From positions 197,973-261,972 of the forward strand of contig NZ_QKZO01000003.1 in assembly GCF_003254295.1 (NCBI RefSeq): DNA of 64,000 nucleotides, given 5' to 3'. This stretch comes from Rhodobacter capsulatus. Lineage in GTDB: Bacteria > Pseudomonadota > Alphaproteobacteria > Rhodobacterales > Rhodobacteraceae. The position numbers and the translations under genes were made by a program. The stretch's first letter is position 1; every line of letters starts with the position of its first letter. The notes beneath the pieces are model-generated. The model ran no database searches. It had not been told where the DNA came from and saw only the letters and a program-made list of their open reading frames with translations. This document shows positions 36,478-44,803 of the stretch, in pieces.

Positions 36478-37263
36478 TTATTTGCGGTCGCGCAGAAGCC
36501 CGACCGAGAGGATGATGAGCAGAAGCGAGACCAGAACGATCAGCGAGCCGATGGCGTTGATCTCGGGGGTGATGCCACGGCGCAGCGTGGAATAGATGTA
36601 GATCGGCAGGGTGATGTCGCGCCCGGTGAGGAAATAGGTCACCGGGATCTCGTCGAAGGAGAGGGTGAAGGACAAAAGCCCCGCCCCCAGGATCGCCGGC
36701 CGGATCGCGGGCAAGGTGACGCGAAAGAAGGTCTCGACCGGCCCGGCGCCCAGATCGGCCGAGGCCTCCAGCAGCCGGTGATCGGTCTTGGCGAGCCGCG
36801 CCATCACCTGGCTGACGACCACGCCCAGCAAAGCCGTGGCATGGCCGATCACCACCGCGGTCAGGCTTTGGGGAATGCCGATCTGCTTGTAGAAGTTCAG
36901 CATCGCGATGCCGGTCACCAGCCCCGGCAGGCTGAGCGGCAGCAAGATCGCGTTGCGGAACAGCCCCTTGCCCGGGAAGTCGTGCCGATCAAGGACCAGC
37001 GCCGCCAGCGTGCCGATGGTCAGCGTCAGGCCGGTGGCGCAGGTGGCGACGATCAGGCTGTTTTTCAGCGCCGTCAGCATCTGCGCATTGGCGAAGACTG
37101 CCTGATACCAATGCCAGGTGAAGCCCGAAAGCGGGAAGGAGGTCACCTTGCTGTCGTTGAAGGAAAACACCACCAGCACGACGATCGGCAGGTAAAGGAA
37201 CGCCAGCACCCCGAAGACGAAGCCGACCATCCCCTTTTGCCACCACAAAAGCTGTTTCATCAC
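36478..37263 (-). CDS. ABC permease, PotC-like
   Basis: 261 residues with six hydrophobic segments. The EAA loop is LLEASADLGAGPVETFFRVTLPAIRPAI, and the N-terminal strand FLYLPIVVLVVFSFN and GLVTGIAMLNFY match PotC-type permeases of polyamine/spermidine importers. It lies 16 bp upstream of the aldehyde dehydrogenase and 6 bp after its partner permease. Confident as a family; the polyamine substrate is inferred. Confidence 0.91.
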   Translation of the reverse strand: MMKQLLWWQKGMVGFVFGVLAFLYLPIVVLVVFSFNDSKVTSFPLSGFTWHWYQAVFANAQMLTALKNSLIVATCATGLTLTIGTLAALVLDRHDFPGKGLFRNAILLPLSLPGLVTGIAMLNFYKQIGIPQSLTAVVIGHATALLGVVVSQVMARLAKTDHRLLEASADLGAGPVETFFRVTLPAIRPAILGAGLLSFTLSFDEIPVTYFLTGRDITLPIYIYSTLRRGITPEINAIGSLIVLVSLLLIILSVGLLRDRK

Positions 37264-37269
37264 CGCCCC

Positions 37270-38139
37270 CTATCGCAGATTGCGCGCCGAGGCGCGTTCG
37301 GCCCAGCCGGTCAGGCCCAGGATCGCCAGCACCATGATCAGCACGAGCGTGGCCAGCGCCGAGCCCAGCGGCCAGTTCAGCGCCGCGCCGAATTGCGTTT
37401 GCAGCAGGTTCGCCACCATCGTCCCGTCGGGGCCGCCGACCAGCACCGGGGCGACGAAATCGCCGAAACTCAGGCAAAAGGTCATCATCGCCCCCGCCAC
37501 GACACCGCCCAGCGACAAGGGCGCGATCACGTGGCGAAAGGTGCCCAAAGGCCCGATGCCAAGGTCTTCCGAGGCCTCGATCAGCCCCTTGGGGATGTTT
37601 TCAAGGACGGCATAGATCGGCATCACCATGAAAGGCACGAAGATATAGGTGAGCGTGATCACCATCGCGGTCTGGTTGTACAAAAACGCATCCAGCGGCG
37701 TGTCGATCAGCCCAAGCCAGATCAGCGCGGAATTGAGCGCGCCATCGGTGCCCAGAATGATCTTCCAGGTATAGGCGCGCAGCAGGTAGCTGACCCAGAG
37801 CGGCACGATCACCGCCATGTAGATCAGATTGCGCAGCCGGTCGGAGCGGAGGGTGAAGACAAGGAAATAGGCGAGCGGATAGCCAAGGATCAGCGCGCAG
37901 CCGGTCACCATCGCGGCGATCTTCAGCGTGCGCAGGATGACGGTCGTGTATTGCGGGTCCGAAAAAAGTTGCAGGTAGTTGCCGAACTGGAAATCGGGCA
38001 CGAACAGCGGGAATTGCCGGGTCCAGAAGCCGACCGCGATCATCAGCAGATAGGGCACGATCAGAAGCAGCAGCGCCCAGCCCAGCGGCAGCGCGAAAAG
38101 CCCCGCCGTCAGCAGCATCGAGGAGGCGGGGCGTCTCAT
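37270..38139 (-). CDS. ABC permease, PotB-like
   Basis: 289 residues with six hydrophobic segments. The EAA loop is LIEASEDLGIGPLGTFRHVIAPLSLGGV, and ALILGYPLAYFL and PLWVSYLLRAYTW are typical of PotB. The start overlaps the ATPase gene by 4 bp (38139-38136). It forms the heterodimeric channel with the PotC-like protein. Confident as a family. Confidence 0.92.
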   Translation of the reverse strand: MRRPASSMLLTAGLFALPLGWALLLLIVPYLLMIAVGFWTRQFPLFVPDFQFGNYLQLFSDPQYTTVILRTLKIAAMVTGCALILGYPLAYFLVFTLRSDRLRNLIYMAVIVPLWVSYLLRAYTWKIILGTDGALNSALIWLGLIDTPLDAFLYNQTAMVITLTYIFVPFMVMPIYAVLENIPKGLIEASEDLGIGPLGTFRHVIAPLSLGGVVAGAMMTFCLSFGDFVAPVLVGGPDGTMVANLLQTQFGAALNWPLGSALATLVLIMVLAILGLTGWAERASARNLR

Positions 38140-39236
38140 GCGGCCACCTTGGCAAACAGCATCACGTCTTCGGGCGCGACGGCAAAGCGGATCGGCTGAC
38201 CCGGCAGCAGCGCATCGGCCGAAAGCGAGGAGCCCCGCGCGAGCTGCGCAAAGGCCGGTTGCGTCGCGCCATCGGGCAGGAATTCCAGCCTTATGCTGTC
38301 GCCGTGAAAGAGCGTGTCGACCACCCTGCCCTGCACCAGATTGTCGCCCGCGGCGGGGCGCAGATGTTCGGGGCGGATGCCGATCAGCACCGCACTGCCC
38401 GGATGGAAGCCGCCATTGCCCGCGGTTTTGCGGCGCAGTTGCGCGCCCCCCGGCAGGGTGATCAGGTCGAACTCGGCCTCGCGCCCGGCGTAACGCGCCT
38501 CGATCAAGTTGGTCGCGCCGATGAAATCGGCGACATAGGGCGTCGCCGGACGGTCATAAAGATCGTTCGGCGTGCCGATCTGGCGGATCCGCCCCGCCTC
38601 CATCACCACGATCCGGTTCGAGAGCGCCAAAGCCTCGGTCTGATCATGCGTGACCATGAGGAAGGTGATGCCCAATTCGCGGTGCAGCCGCTTCAGTTCG
38701 ACCTGCATCACCTCGCGCAGTTTCACATCCAGCGCCGAAAGCGGCTCATCGAGCAGCAGCACCCGCGGCTTGCGGATCAGCGCGCGCGCCATCGCCACGC
38801 GCTGCTTTTGTCCGCCCGACAGCGCGCCGGGACGCTTGCCGCCCATCTGGCTCAGCCCGACCATTTCAAGCACCTCGGCCACCTGCCGGGGAATGTCCGA
38901 CCGCGCGACAGTCGCGCCGCGCACGGTCAGCCCGTAGGCGACATTTTCCGCCACCGTCATGTGCGGAAACAGCGCGTAATCCTGAAACACCGTGTTCACC
39001 GGGCGGCGATAGGGCGGATTGGTCGTCACATCCTGCCCGGCAATGCCGATCTTGCCGGAACTGGGCAATTCAAACCCGCCGATCAGCCGCAGCGTCGTCG
39101 TCTTGCCGCAGCCCGAGGGGCCCAGCAGGGTGACGAATTCACCTTCGCCGATGGAGAAGCTGGTTTCATGCAGTGCCTTGAAACTGCCGAAGGATTTGGT
39201 GACGCCGTCGAGCGTCACGATAGGGCGTGCGGACAT
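38136..39236 (-). CDS. ABC ATP-binding protein, PotA-like
   Basis: 366 residues. Walker A is GPSGCGKTTTLRLI, the signature is LSGGQKQRVAMARALI, Walker B is VLLLDEPLSALD and the switch His is in MVTHDQTEAL. The C-terminal TOBE domain (about 285-360) follows. It shares a 4-bp overlap with the PotB-like gene and is separated from the binding-protein gene by an 87-bp gap with a strong hairpin. Confident. Confidence 0.94.
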   Translation of the reverse strand: MSARPIVTLDGVTKSFGSFKALHETSFSIGEGEFVTLLGPSGCGKTTTLRLIGGFELPSSGKIGIAGQDVTTNPPYRRPVNTVFQDYALFPHMTVAENVAYGLTVRGATVARSDIPRQVAEVLEMVGLSQMGGKRPGALSGGQKQRVAMARALIRKPRVLLLDEPLSALDVKLREVMQVELKRLHRELGITFLMVTHDQTEALALSNRIVVMEAGRIRQIGTPNDLYDRPATPYVADFIGATNLIEARYAGREAEFDLITLPGGAQLRRKTAGNGGFHPGSAVLIGIRPEHLRPAAGDNLVQGRVVDTLFHGDSIRLEFLPDGATQPAFAQLARGSSLSADALLPGQPIRFAVAPEDVMLFAKVAA

Positions 39237-39264
39237 GGGCCAATCCTGTGCAATGCGGAAGGGG

Positions 39265-39291
39265 GCGACCCCGGGGCATCTCCGGGGTCGC
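39265..39291 (-). promoter_or_regulatory. Intercistronic hairpin between binding-protein and ATPase genes
   Basis: GCGACCCCGG and CCGGGGTCGC form a perfect 10-bp stem with a 7-nt loop in the gap between the two minus-strand genes. No T-run follows. Like the hairpin at 30821-30844 it comes directly after a binding-protein gene and probably favours that gene's expression. Confidence 0.7.
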
Positions 39292-39323
39292 AGATCAGAC
39301 GTGCAGGACGCTGGGGAAGCGGT

Positions 39324-40376
39324 TCAGGGCGCCGCTTTCACCGCGTTCCAGACTTCAAGATATTTGTCGAGCCGCACCGGCTGCTGCCACATCACCAGGC
39401 TTTTGACGAAGTCGATGTTGTCGACCTTGCGCTCTGCCTTCATCGCCGCGTCCATGCAGCTGGCCACCGCGCCCGGGTTCACCGGGAAATAGCCGGTCGA
39501 TTTGGCGATGCCGCACTGACCCTCGGGCGATTGCATGTAGGACATGAACTTGACCGCACATTCCTGGTTCGGCGTGCCCTTGACCAGCATCATCGAATCC
39601 ATCCAGCCCTCGGCCTTTTCCCGGGGCGAGAATTCGGCCACGGTGAAGCCCTTGCCCAGCGCGTTCACGTCCTTGGAGGTCAGCCCCGTCCAGGCGTTCG
39701 AGACCCAGACCTCGTTGTTCGCCATCAGATCCGTCAGCTCGCCCGCGCTGGACCAGTATTTGCGGATCAGCGGCTTTTGCGCGATCAGCTTGGCCTTGAC
39801 CGCCTCCAGCTCGGCGTCGCTCAGATCGAAGATGTTCGGGAAGCCCAGATAGCGCGCCGTCCAGTAGATCGCCGACTTGTCGTCCCAAAGCGAGATCTTG
39901 CCCTTGTAGGCCGGGTCGAACAGAACGCCGATCGAGTCCGGCGTGCCGGTGACCTTGTCGGGGCGGTAGATCACCGAGACCGAGCCCCAGATCAGCGGCA
40001 CGGCCCAGGTTTCGCCCTCGACCACGATCTCGGGATGTTTTGCGAATTCGGGATAGATGCCCTCGGCTCCGGTCACCGCGGCGGTGTCGACCGGATCGAC
40101 GAATCCCGCCAGCCGCATCATCGACACCGTGTCAAGCGAGGGGGTGATGACGTCATAGACGCCGCCGCCCGCCGCAAGCTTCGCCGCGAAATCGTCGTTC
40201 GAGCCGACATAGGTGGCGCTGACGGTGCAGCCCGAGGCCGCCTCGAAGGGCTTGAGGAAGGCGGGGTCGGCATAGCCCTCCCAGGTGAGGATGTTCAATT
40301 CGCCCGCCGCGGCCGCAAGCGGCAGGGTGGCCAGGGCAAAGGCGGTCAGCGCCCGCGCGGTCCGTCTCCGAGTCAT
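39324..40376 (-). CDS. Extracellular solute-binding protein, PotD-like
   Basis: 350 residues with a signal peptide of about 24 residues (MTRRRTARALTAFALATLPLAAAA). The mature part starts ELNILTWEGYADPAFLKPFE, the usual opening of PotD-type binding proteins, and has VITPSLDTVSMMR and WDDKSAIYWTARYLG. It overlaps the regulator gene by 4 bp, so regulator and importer share a transcript. Ligand likely a polyamine or related amine, inferred from the oxidase and dehydrogenase around it. Confidence 0.9.
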   Translation of the reverse strand: MTRRRTARALTAFALATLPLAAAAGELNILTWEGYADPAFLKPFEAASGCTVSATYVGSNDDFAAKLAAGGGVYDVITPSLDTVSMMRLAGFVDPVDTAAVTGAEGIYPEFAKHPEIVVEGETWAVPLIWGSVSVIYRPDKVTGTPDSIGVLFDPAYKGKISLWDDKSAIYWTARYLGFPNIFDLSDAELEAVKAKLIAQKPLIRKYWSSAGELTDLMANNEVWVSNAWTGLTSKDVNALGKGFTVAEFSPREKAEGWMDSMMLVKGTPNQECAVKFMSYMQSPEGQCGIAKSTGYFPVNPGAVASCMDAAMKAERKVDNIDFVKSLVMWQQPVRLDKYLEVWNAVKAAP

Positions 40377-41737
40377 GGGGTTTCACTCCTTGTTGGTTGC
40401 GTGTCGGGTGACCTGTTCATCTTGCGGATCAGGGTCGCGACATCGATGCCGAGCGCCTTTGCGGCGCTTCGCTTGCTTCCGTGGTCGGCCACGGAATTTT
40501 CGATGGTCCGGATTTCGAACTCCCGGACCAGATCCTTGAGCGGCAGCCCGGTCCGATCGGGGGCGCTTGCGGGGGCGCAGCCCTGCACCGGCGGCAGATG
40601 CGCGGGCTCGGCCGTGGTCTCGGCCAGAAGGGCCGCGCGGCGCAGAGCCGCGATCATCTCGCGCAGGTTGCCGGGCAGCGGCCGCGCGGCCAAGGCCTTG
40701 ACGAAGCGCGCCGAAAGCGCCAGCGGGCGCGGCCGGGCGCGGTTGATCTCGGCCAGCCAGGCGTCCAGCAGCGGCGGCAGAAAGGCGGGGTCGTCGCGCA
40801 GGGGCGGCAGGGTCAGGCTCAGCCCGCAAAGCCGGAAATAAAGCGCCTCGGGCAGCGTGGCGGTGGTGCAAAGCGGCCAGAGCGGGCGCGTGGCGGTGGA
40901 CACGATCCTGGTGCCGCCCGTTTCCTGCACCGCGTCAAGCGTCACAAGCAGCCGCCCGGCCAGCGCGGGGGGCAGCAGATCGACCGCCTCGAGGACAAGC
41001 GTGCCGCCCGCCGCCGCCTCGATCCGGCCGATGCGGCCCGGATCGGTGGCGCCAATGCCGATGCCCGTGCCGAACAGCTCGGCCTCGAAGGTGGACGGAT
41101 CAAGCGCGGCACAGGAAATCGTCGCCACCGGCGCCCCCTGCCCGGCCAGAAGCCGGGTCAGCAGCGTCGTCTTGCCGGTGCCGGTCTCGCCCGAAAGATG
41201 CACCGAAAGCCCCTGCGCCAAGGCGGCGTCGAGCTGCGCGGCCAGCGCCTGGCGCGCCGGGCTGGTGACAAAGGGCGCCTGCGGGGCCAGATCATGGGCC
41301 AGATCACGGGCCAGACGGAACTGCCCGCGCGCGGGGCTGGCCACCGGATGCGCGCCCAACTCGCGCAAGGTCAGCAGCGCGGCATAGGGATCGTCGTCCT
41401 GCCGCAGGATCGAGAGCTGCGCGCCGACCGCCCGCCCCGAGGGCAAGGTGCCCGTGGTCTCGGTCCGCCGCAGCCGGATCAGCCCCTCGGACAGGTCCGC
41501 CGCCAGCCGCCCGGTGCCGCGCAGATGCCGCGCAAGATCCGCGCCCAGCAGATCGGCACGGGTTGCGCGCAGAAGCCGCTCCATCGGCGCATTCACCAGC
41601 CGGATCCGGCCATCCAGCTCGACCAGCGCCGCGCCATCGGTCAAGCCGTTGAGAAAGCTTGGAAAGCCGGGATCGTCGATGAAGCCCGGACGGCGCCGCC
41701 CCAGCCCCGCCTGCGGTTCGCTGCGATAAAACCTCAT
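40373..41737 (-). CDS. PAS-AAA-Fis regulator lacking the sigma-54 contact motif
   Basis: 454 residues. A PAS-like domain (about 25-75) leads to an AAA+ domain (about 155-390) and a Fis-type HTH (about 425-450, KRSAAKALGIDVATLIRKM). Walker A is intact (SGETGTGKTT, 182-191). The GAFTGA loop is absent (ELFGTGIGIGATDP), the Walker B DE is EA (LVLEAVD), and the first arginine-finger position of FREDLYYRL is changed (LPEALYFRL). It should therefore not drive sigma-54 promoters, and may bind ATP without much hydrolysis, in the manner of TyrR-like regulators. It overlaps both the PAS gene and the binding-protein gene by 4 bp. Fold confident; target inferred to be its own operon. Confidence 0.85.
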   Translation of the reverse strand: MRFYRSEPQAGLGRRRPGFIDDPGFPSFLNGLTDGAALVELDGRIRLVNAPMERLLRATRADLLGADLARHLRGTGRLAADLSEGLIRLRRTETTGTLPSGRAVGAQLSILRQDDDPYAALLTLRELGAHPVASPARGQFRLARDLAHDLAPQAPFVTSPARQALAAQLDAALAQGLSVHLSGETGTGKTTLLTRLLAGQGAPVATISCAALDPSTFEAELFGTGIGIGATDPGRIGRIEAAAGGTLVLEAVDLLPPALAGRLLVTLDAVQETGGTRIVSTATRPLWPLCTTATLPEALYFRLCGLSLTLPPLRDDPAFLPPLLDAWLAEINRARPRPLALSARFVKALAARPLPGNLREMIAALRRAALLAETTAEPAHLPPVQGCAPASAPDRTGLPLKDLVREFEIRTIENSVADHGSKRSAAKALGIDVATLIRKMNRSPDTQPTRSETP

Positions 41738-42870
41738 GCCGGTTCCCCCGCGGATGCGCGGCGCCGCGCGGTCTTGCGGCGGCCGCGCAGCACGTAACGG
41801 CGCGGCCCCTCGGGCATCAGCGTGACCCGGAAAAGCCAGGCGGCGCGGGGGTGATCGGGCTCGCGCAGGGCGAGTTCGGTCTCCTCCTCGCTGTCCTCCA
41901 GCGCCGCGCTGCACAGCCGTTCAAAGGCGTGCCGCGTCGCGGCGAGGCTGTCGAAGGGCGCGCCCAGCAGCCCGCTGCCGCCCAGCGCGCGGTCGGCCGC
42001 GGCATTCGTCGCCAGAATGATCCCCGCCTCGGAGAGGACGAAAATCGGATCGGGCACGGCGCCCAGAATGTCGCGCATCACCTCGGCCTCGGCGCTGATC
42101 GCACGTTCGCGTTCGCGGCTAGGCCCGATGTCGCGGGTGGTGCCCCAAAGCCGGATCAGCCGATCGTCGCGGATCAGGGCGCGGAAATCGTTTTCCACCA
42201 GCATCGGCGTGCCGTCGTGGCGCTGGTCGATCGCCTGCGCGCCATCGAGCCGGTAGCCCATCCGCACCAGATCGCGGATCATCGCCCGGTTCACCGGCGT
42301 TTCGGGAAAGTAGCGGCTGACCGGCTGGGTGTTGAAATCCTGATCCGCGGGCACGGCATAAAGCGCCGCCATCGCATCATTGCAGGCCCGCCAGCGCGCG
42401 CGGTTGCGAAACACCTGATCGACGATCTCTTCCTCCGGGCGGCGCAGATCGACCGGATCGAGAAAATCGATGCACCAGCAGGCGTCGCGGGCGGCGTCGA
42501 TCATCTGCGACAGGATCTCGACCCGGTCAAGCTGATCGGCAAAGGCCGCGGGCAGCGGCTCGGTCAGGCGCAGCACGAACAGCCAAAACCCGCCCTCGGC
42601 CCGGAGGGCGCACTGCACGACGGCCGGGGTGTCTTCATCCGGCAGCCGGACCGCAAAGGCCTGCGGCGCCGGTTCCGCACCCGCGCAGATCGCCGCAAGC
42701 CGGTCGGCCGCCTCCGCGGCGAAGAGATCGGCAAGCGCCCCCCCGGCCGCCATGCCGCGCGCGGCCAGCCAAAGCGCGGCCGGGGGATTGGCGGCCTGCG
42801 CGGTGCCCGGGGCGGAAAGCGCCAGCACCGGCAGCGGCAGATCGGCAAAGGCGGAAGGGCTCTGTGTCAT
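41734..42870 (-). CDS. PAS-domain protein, probable sensor partner of the AAA regulator
   Basis: 378 residues. Two or three PAS-like regions are visible: about 12-110, about 120-235 (with RARWRACNDAMAALYAVP, typical of PAS proteins) and about 268-370 (ILGAVPDPIFVLSEAGIILATNAAADRALG). No kinase, cyclase or receiver domain follows. The stop overlaps the start of the AAA regulator, which suggests that the two proteins act as a split sensor-regulator pair. The upstream gap has a 22-bp-period direct repeat. PAS calls moderately confident; signal unknown. Confidence 0.78.
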   Translation of the reverse strand: MTQSPSAFADLPLPVLALSAPGTAQAANPPAALWLAARGMAAGGALADLFAAEAADRLAAICAGAEPAPQAFAVRLPDEDTPAVVQCALRAEGGFWLFVLRLTEPLPAAFADQLDRVEILSQMIDAARDACWCIDFLDPVDLRRPEEEIVDQVFRNRARWRACNDAMAALYAVPADQDFNTQPVSRYFPETPVNRAMIRDLVRMGYRLDGAQAIDQRHDGTPMLVENDFRALIRDDRLIRLWGTTRDIGPSRERERAISAEAEVMRDILGAVPDPIFVLSEAGIILATNAAADRALGGSGLLGAPFDSLAATRHAFERLCSAALEDSEEETELALREPDHPRAAWLFRVTLMPEGPRRYVLRGRRKTARRRASAGEPA

Positions 42871-42961
42871 GGGGCCGTCGCTCGGGGGTCATCTGCCCCG
42901 AGGATGCGACGTCCCGCCGCACCGGCAATCAAAATTGCGCGGCCTTCGCATATTTTCGGAT

Positions 42962-43000
42962 TTTCGCTGCGATATTGCGCAGGTTTCGCTGCGATCCTGC
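42962..43000. promoter_or_regulatory. Direct repeat upstream of the PAS-regulator operon
   Basis: TTTCGCTGCGATATTGC (42962-42978) and TTTCGCTGCGATCCTGC (42984-43000) differ at two positions and are spaced by exactly 22 bp, two helical turns. A weaker TTCGCATATTTT lies just before. The pair is about 92-130 bp upstream of the PAS gene start on the minus strand, in an AT-richer pocket. It looks like an activator or autoregulatory binding region. Confidence 0.5.
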
Positions 43001-43144
43001 ATTTTCACGCGGAAGATCCCGGAAGCGGCCGGAGAATCCGGCACGGCGGGCATTGGCGCCCGCATCGCCCCCGCGCCACGGCGCGCAAGCGGCGCCAAAG
43101 CGCGGCCGGGGGGATTCGGCGCGGCCTGCGCCCTGGCCGCGCGC

Positions 43145-44533
43145 TCAGCGGCCGGTCAGCCGGTTCGCCAGCCTCGCCAGCGCAGAGGTTTGCACGCTGC
43201 GGGCCGCCGCCTCTTGCCGGTCGGCCAGACCGTAAAGCCGATACATCCCGTGCACGCCCAGCCAGCGCAGCGGCTCGGGCTCCCATCGGCGCGGGCGGCG
43301 GTCGACCCAGGGCAGCGCGGTGCGCTCGGTCACCCGGTCCAGCACCAGATCGGCCAGCGTCCGCCCGGCCAGATTGGCGGTGGAAACCCCCAGCCCGACA
43401 TAGCCCCCCGCCCAGCCGATCCCGGTGGCCGGGTCCAGCCCGACCGTCGCGCACCAGTCCCGCGGCACGCCCAGCACGCCGCACCAGGCATGATCCAGCC
43501 GCAGCCCCCGCGTCTGCGGGAACATCCGGTAAAGGATCTGCCGCAGCGCCGCGATCGTCGCGGCCTGGGTCTGCCCGTTGCGATCGGTGCGCGCGCCGAA
43601 GCGATAGGGCACGCCGCGCCCGCCCATCGCGATGCGGCCCTCGCGGGTGCGCTGCGCATAGCAATAGGCATGCGACGCATCGCCGAAAAGCTCGGCGCCC
43701 GTCCAGCCGATCTGTTGCCACAGCGCGGCGGGAAGGGGTTCGGTCACCACCATGGCGCTGTTGAGCGGCAGCCATTCGCGTTCCTGCCCGGCGATGCCAT
43801 GGGTGAAGCCCTCGGTCGCGCGCAGGATCCGCGGCGCCGTCACCGTGCCGCGCGCGGTCGTCACCCGCCCCGGGGCCAGACCGGTCACGCGGGTGTCTTC
43901 GGAAATCGTCACCCCCAGACGTTCGACCGCCGCGGCCAGACCGCGCACCAGTTTCGCGGGCTGCACCCGGGCCACGCCATGCGTCACCAGCGCGCCAAGC
44001 GCCCCCGGCACCCGGATCCGCGCCGCGGCGGCGGCGGCGTCGAGCAGCTCCACCCGCTCGGGGCCGATCTCCCAGGCGCGTTCTTCGGCGAGGGTGTCGC
44101 GCAGGCGCTGCAGCTGCGCCGGATTGCGGGCAAAGGTCAGGCAATCTGTCTTCACGATATCGGCCGCGATCGCCTCGGCGGTGCAGACGCGCAGGATTTC
44201 GGCCACGCTGTCGCGCAGCTGCCGCTCCAGCGCGATCACCCCGGCGCGGCTGCCGCCTTGCAGATATTTCGCGCGGCTCCAGCCGAATTCGCCCGAGCAC
44301 CAGCCGCCGTTGCGCCCCGAGGCGCCAAAGCCCGCGAAGTCCCGCTCGAGCACGACGATCGAGAGCGACGGCGCAAGCCGTTTGAGATAATAAGCGCTCC
44401 AAAGCCCGGTGAAGCCCGCGCCGATGATGCAGACATCGACCGCAAGATCCCCCGGCAAGGGTGCGCGCCGGGGCGGCAGGCCGCCGATGTCGGCAAACCA
44501 GAACGACACCTGTCCATTCGTCGTCACATCCAT
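43145..44533 (-). CDS. FAD-dependent amine oxidoreductase, PuuB-like (DAO fold)
   Basis: 462 residues. The FAD-binding motif is VDVCIIGAGFTGLWSAYYL (about 32-50), followed by GFGASGRNGGWCSGEFGW, the typical PuuB/glycine-oxidase-like segment, and the C-terminal WAGGYVGLGVSTANLAGR. PuuB oxidises gamma-glutamylputrescine to an aminoaldehyde with release of ammonia and H2O2. With the PuuC-like dehydrogenase and Pot-like importer in the same set, amine catabolism is likely, but no PuuA or PuuD is present. A 274-bp gap separates it from the PAS gene, so it may have its own promoter. Class confident; substrate inferred. Confidence 0.88.
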   Translation of the reverse strand: MDVTTNGQVSFWFADIGGLPPRRAPLPGDLAVDVCIIGAGFTGLWSAYYLKRLAPSLSIVVLERDFAGFGASGRNGGWCSGEFGWSRAKYLQGGSRAGVIALERQLRDSVAEILRVCTAEAIAADIVKTDCLTFARNPAQLQRLRDTLAEERAWEIGPERVELLDAAAAAARIRVPGALGALVTHGVARVQPAKLVRGLAAAVERLGVTISEDTRVTGLAPGRVTTARGTVTAPRILRATEGFTHGIAGQEREWLPLNSAMVVTEPLPAALWQQIGWTGAELFGDASHAYCYAQRTREGRIAMGGRGVPYRFGARTDRNGQTQAATIAALRQILYRMFPQTRGLRLDHAWCGVLGVPRDWCATVGLDPATGIGWAGGYVGLGVSTANLAGRTLADLVLDRVTERTALPWVDRRPRRWEPEPLRWLGVHGMYRLYGLADRQEAAARSVQTSALARLANRLTGR

Positions 44534-44614
44534 CGCGCCCCCCTTTGGCCCCGCGCCCCTCCGGCGTGGCGGCAGGGTCTCGCCACAGGCGCCGCGATGC
44601 AAGGGGCGCCTGTC

Positions 44615-44649
44615 ACGACACTGGCCACGACACTGGCCCGACACCGGCC
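44615..44649. repeat. 12-bp tandem repeat, about three units
   Basis: ACGACACTGGCC occurs twice head to tail (44615-44626, 44627-44638), followed by the diverged CGACACCGGCC. It lies in the 270-bp divergent gap between the oxidase and the polysaccharide island. Slippage or a cooperative binding site are both possible. A separate CACAAC-N10-GTTGTG inverted repeat lies at 44690-44711. The rest of the gap shows nothing that I can name. Confidence 0.5.
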
Positions 44650-44803
44650 CCGGCCGCCGGAACGACCGCAAAGCGTGTCTGGAATGCGTCACAACAATCT
44701 GATAGGTTGTGCCCGGGCCCCGGTTGGCGGCCCTTTTCGAACGGATGTTTCTTTACCTTGTAGGCGGTGAAAGCGGTTTGGCGGATTAAGGGGTTTTGAG
44801 TGC

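Noticed and set aside
40373-41737. NtrC-type sigma-54 activator
   Set aside because: The GAFTGA loop is missing, Walker B is EA and an arginine-finger position is changed, so the standard sigma-54 function is not supported.
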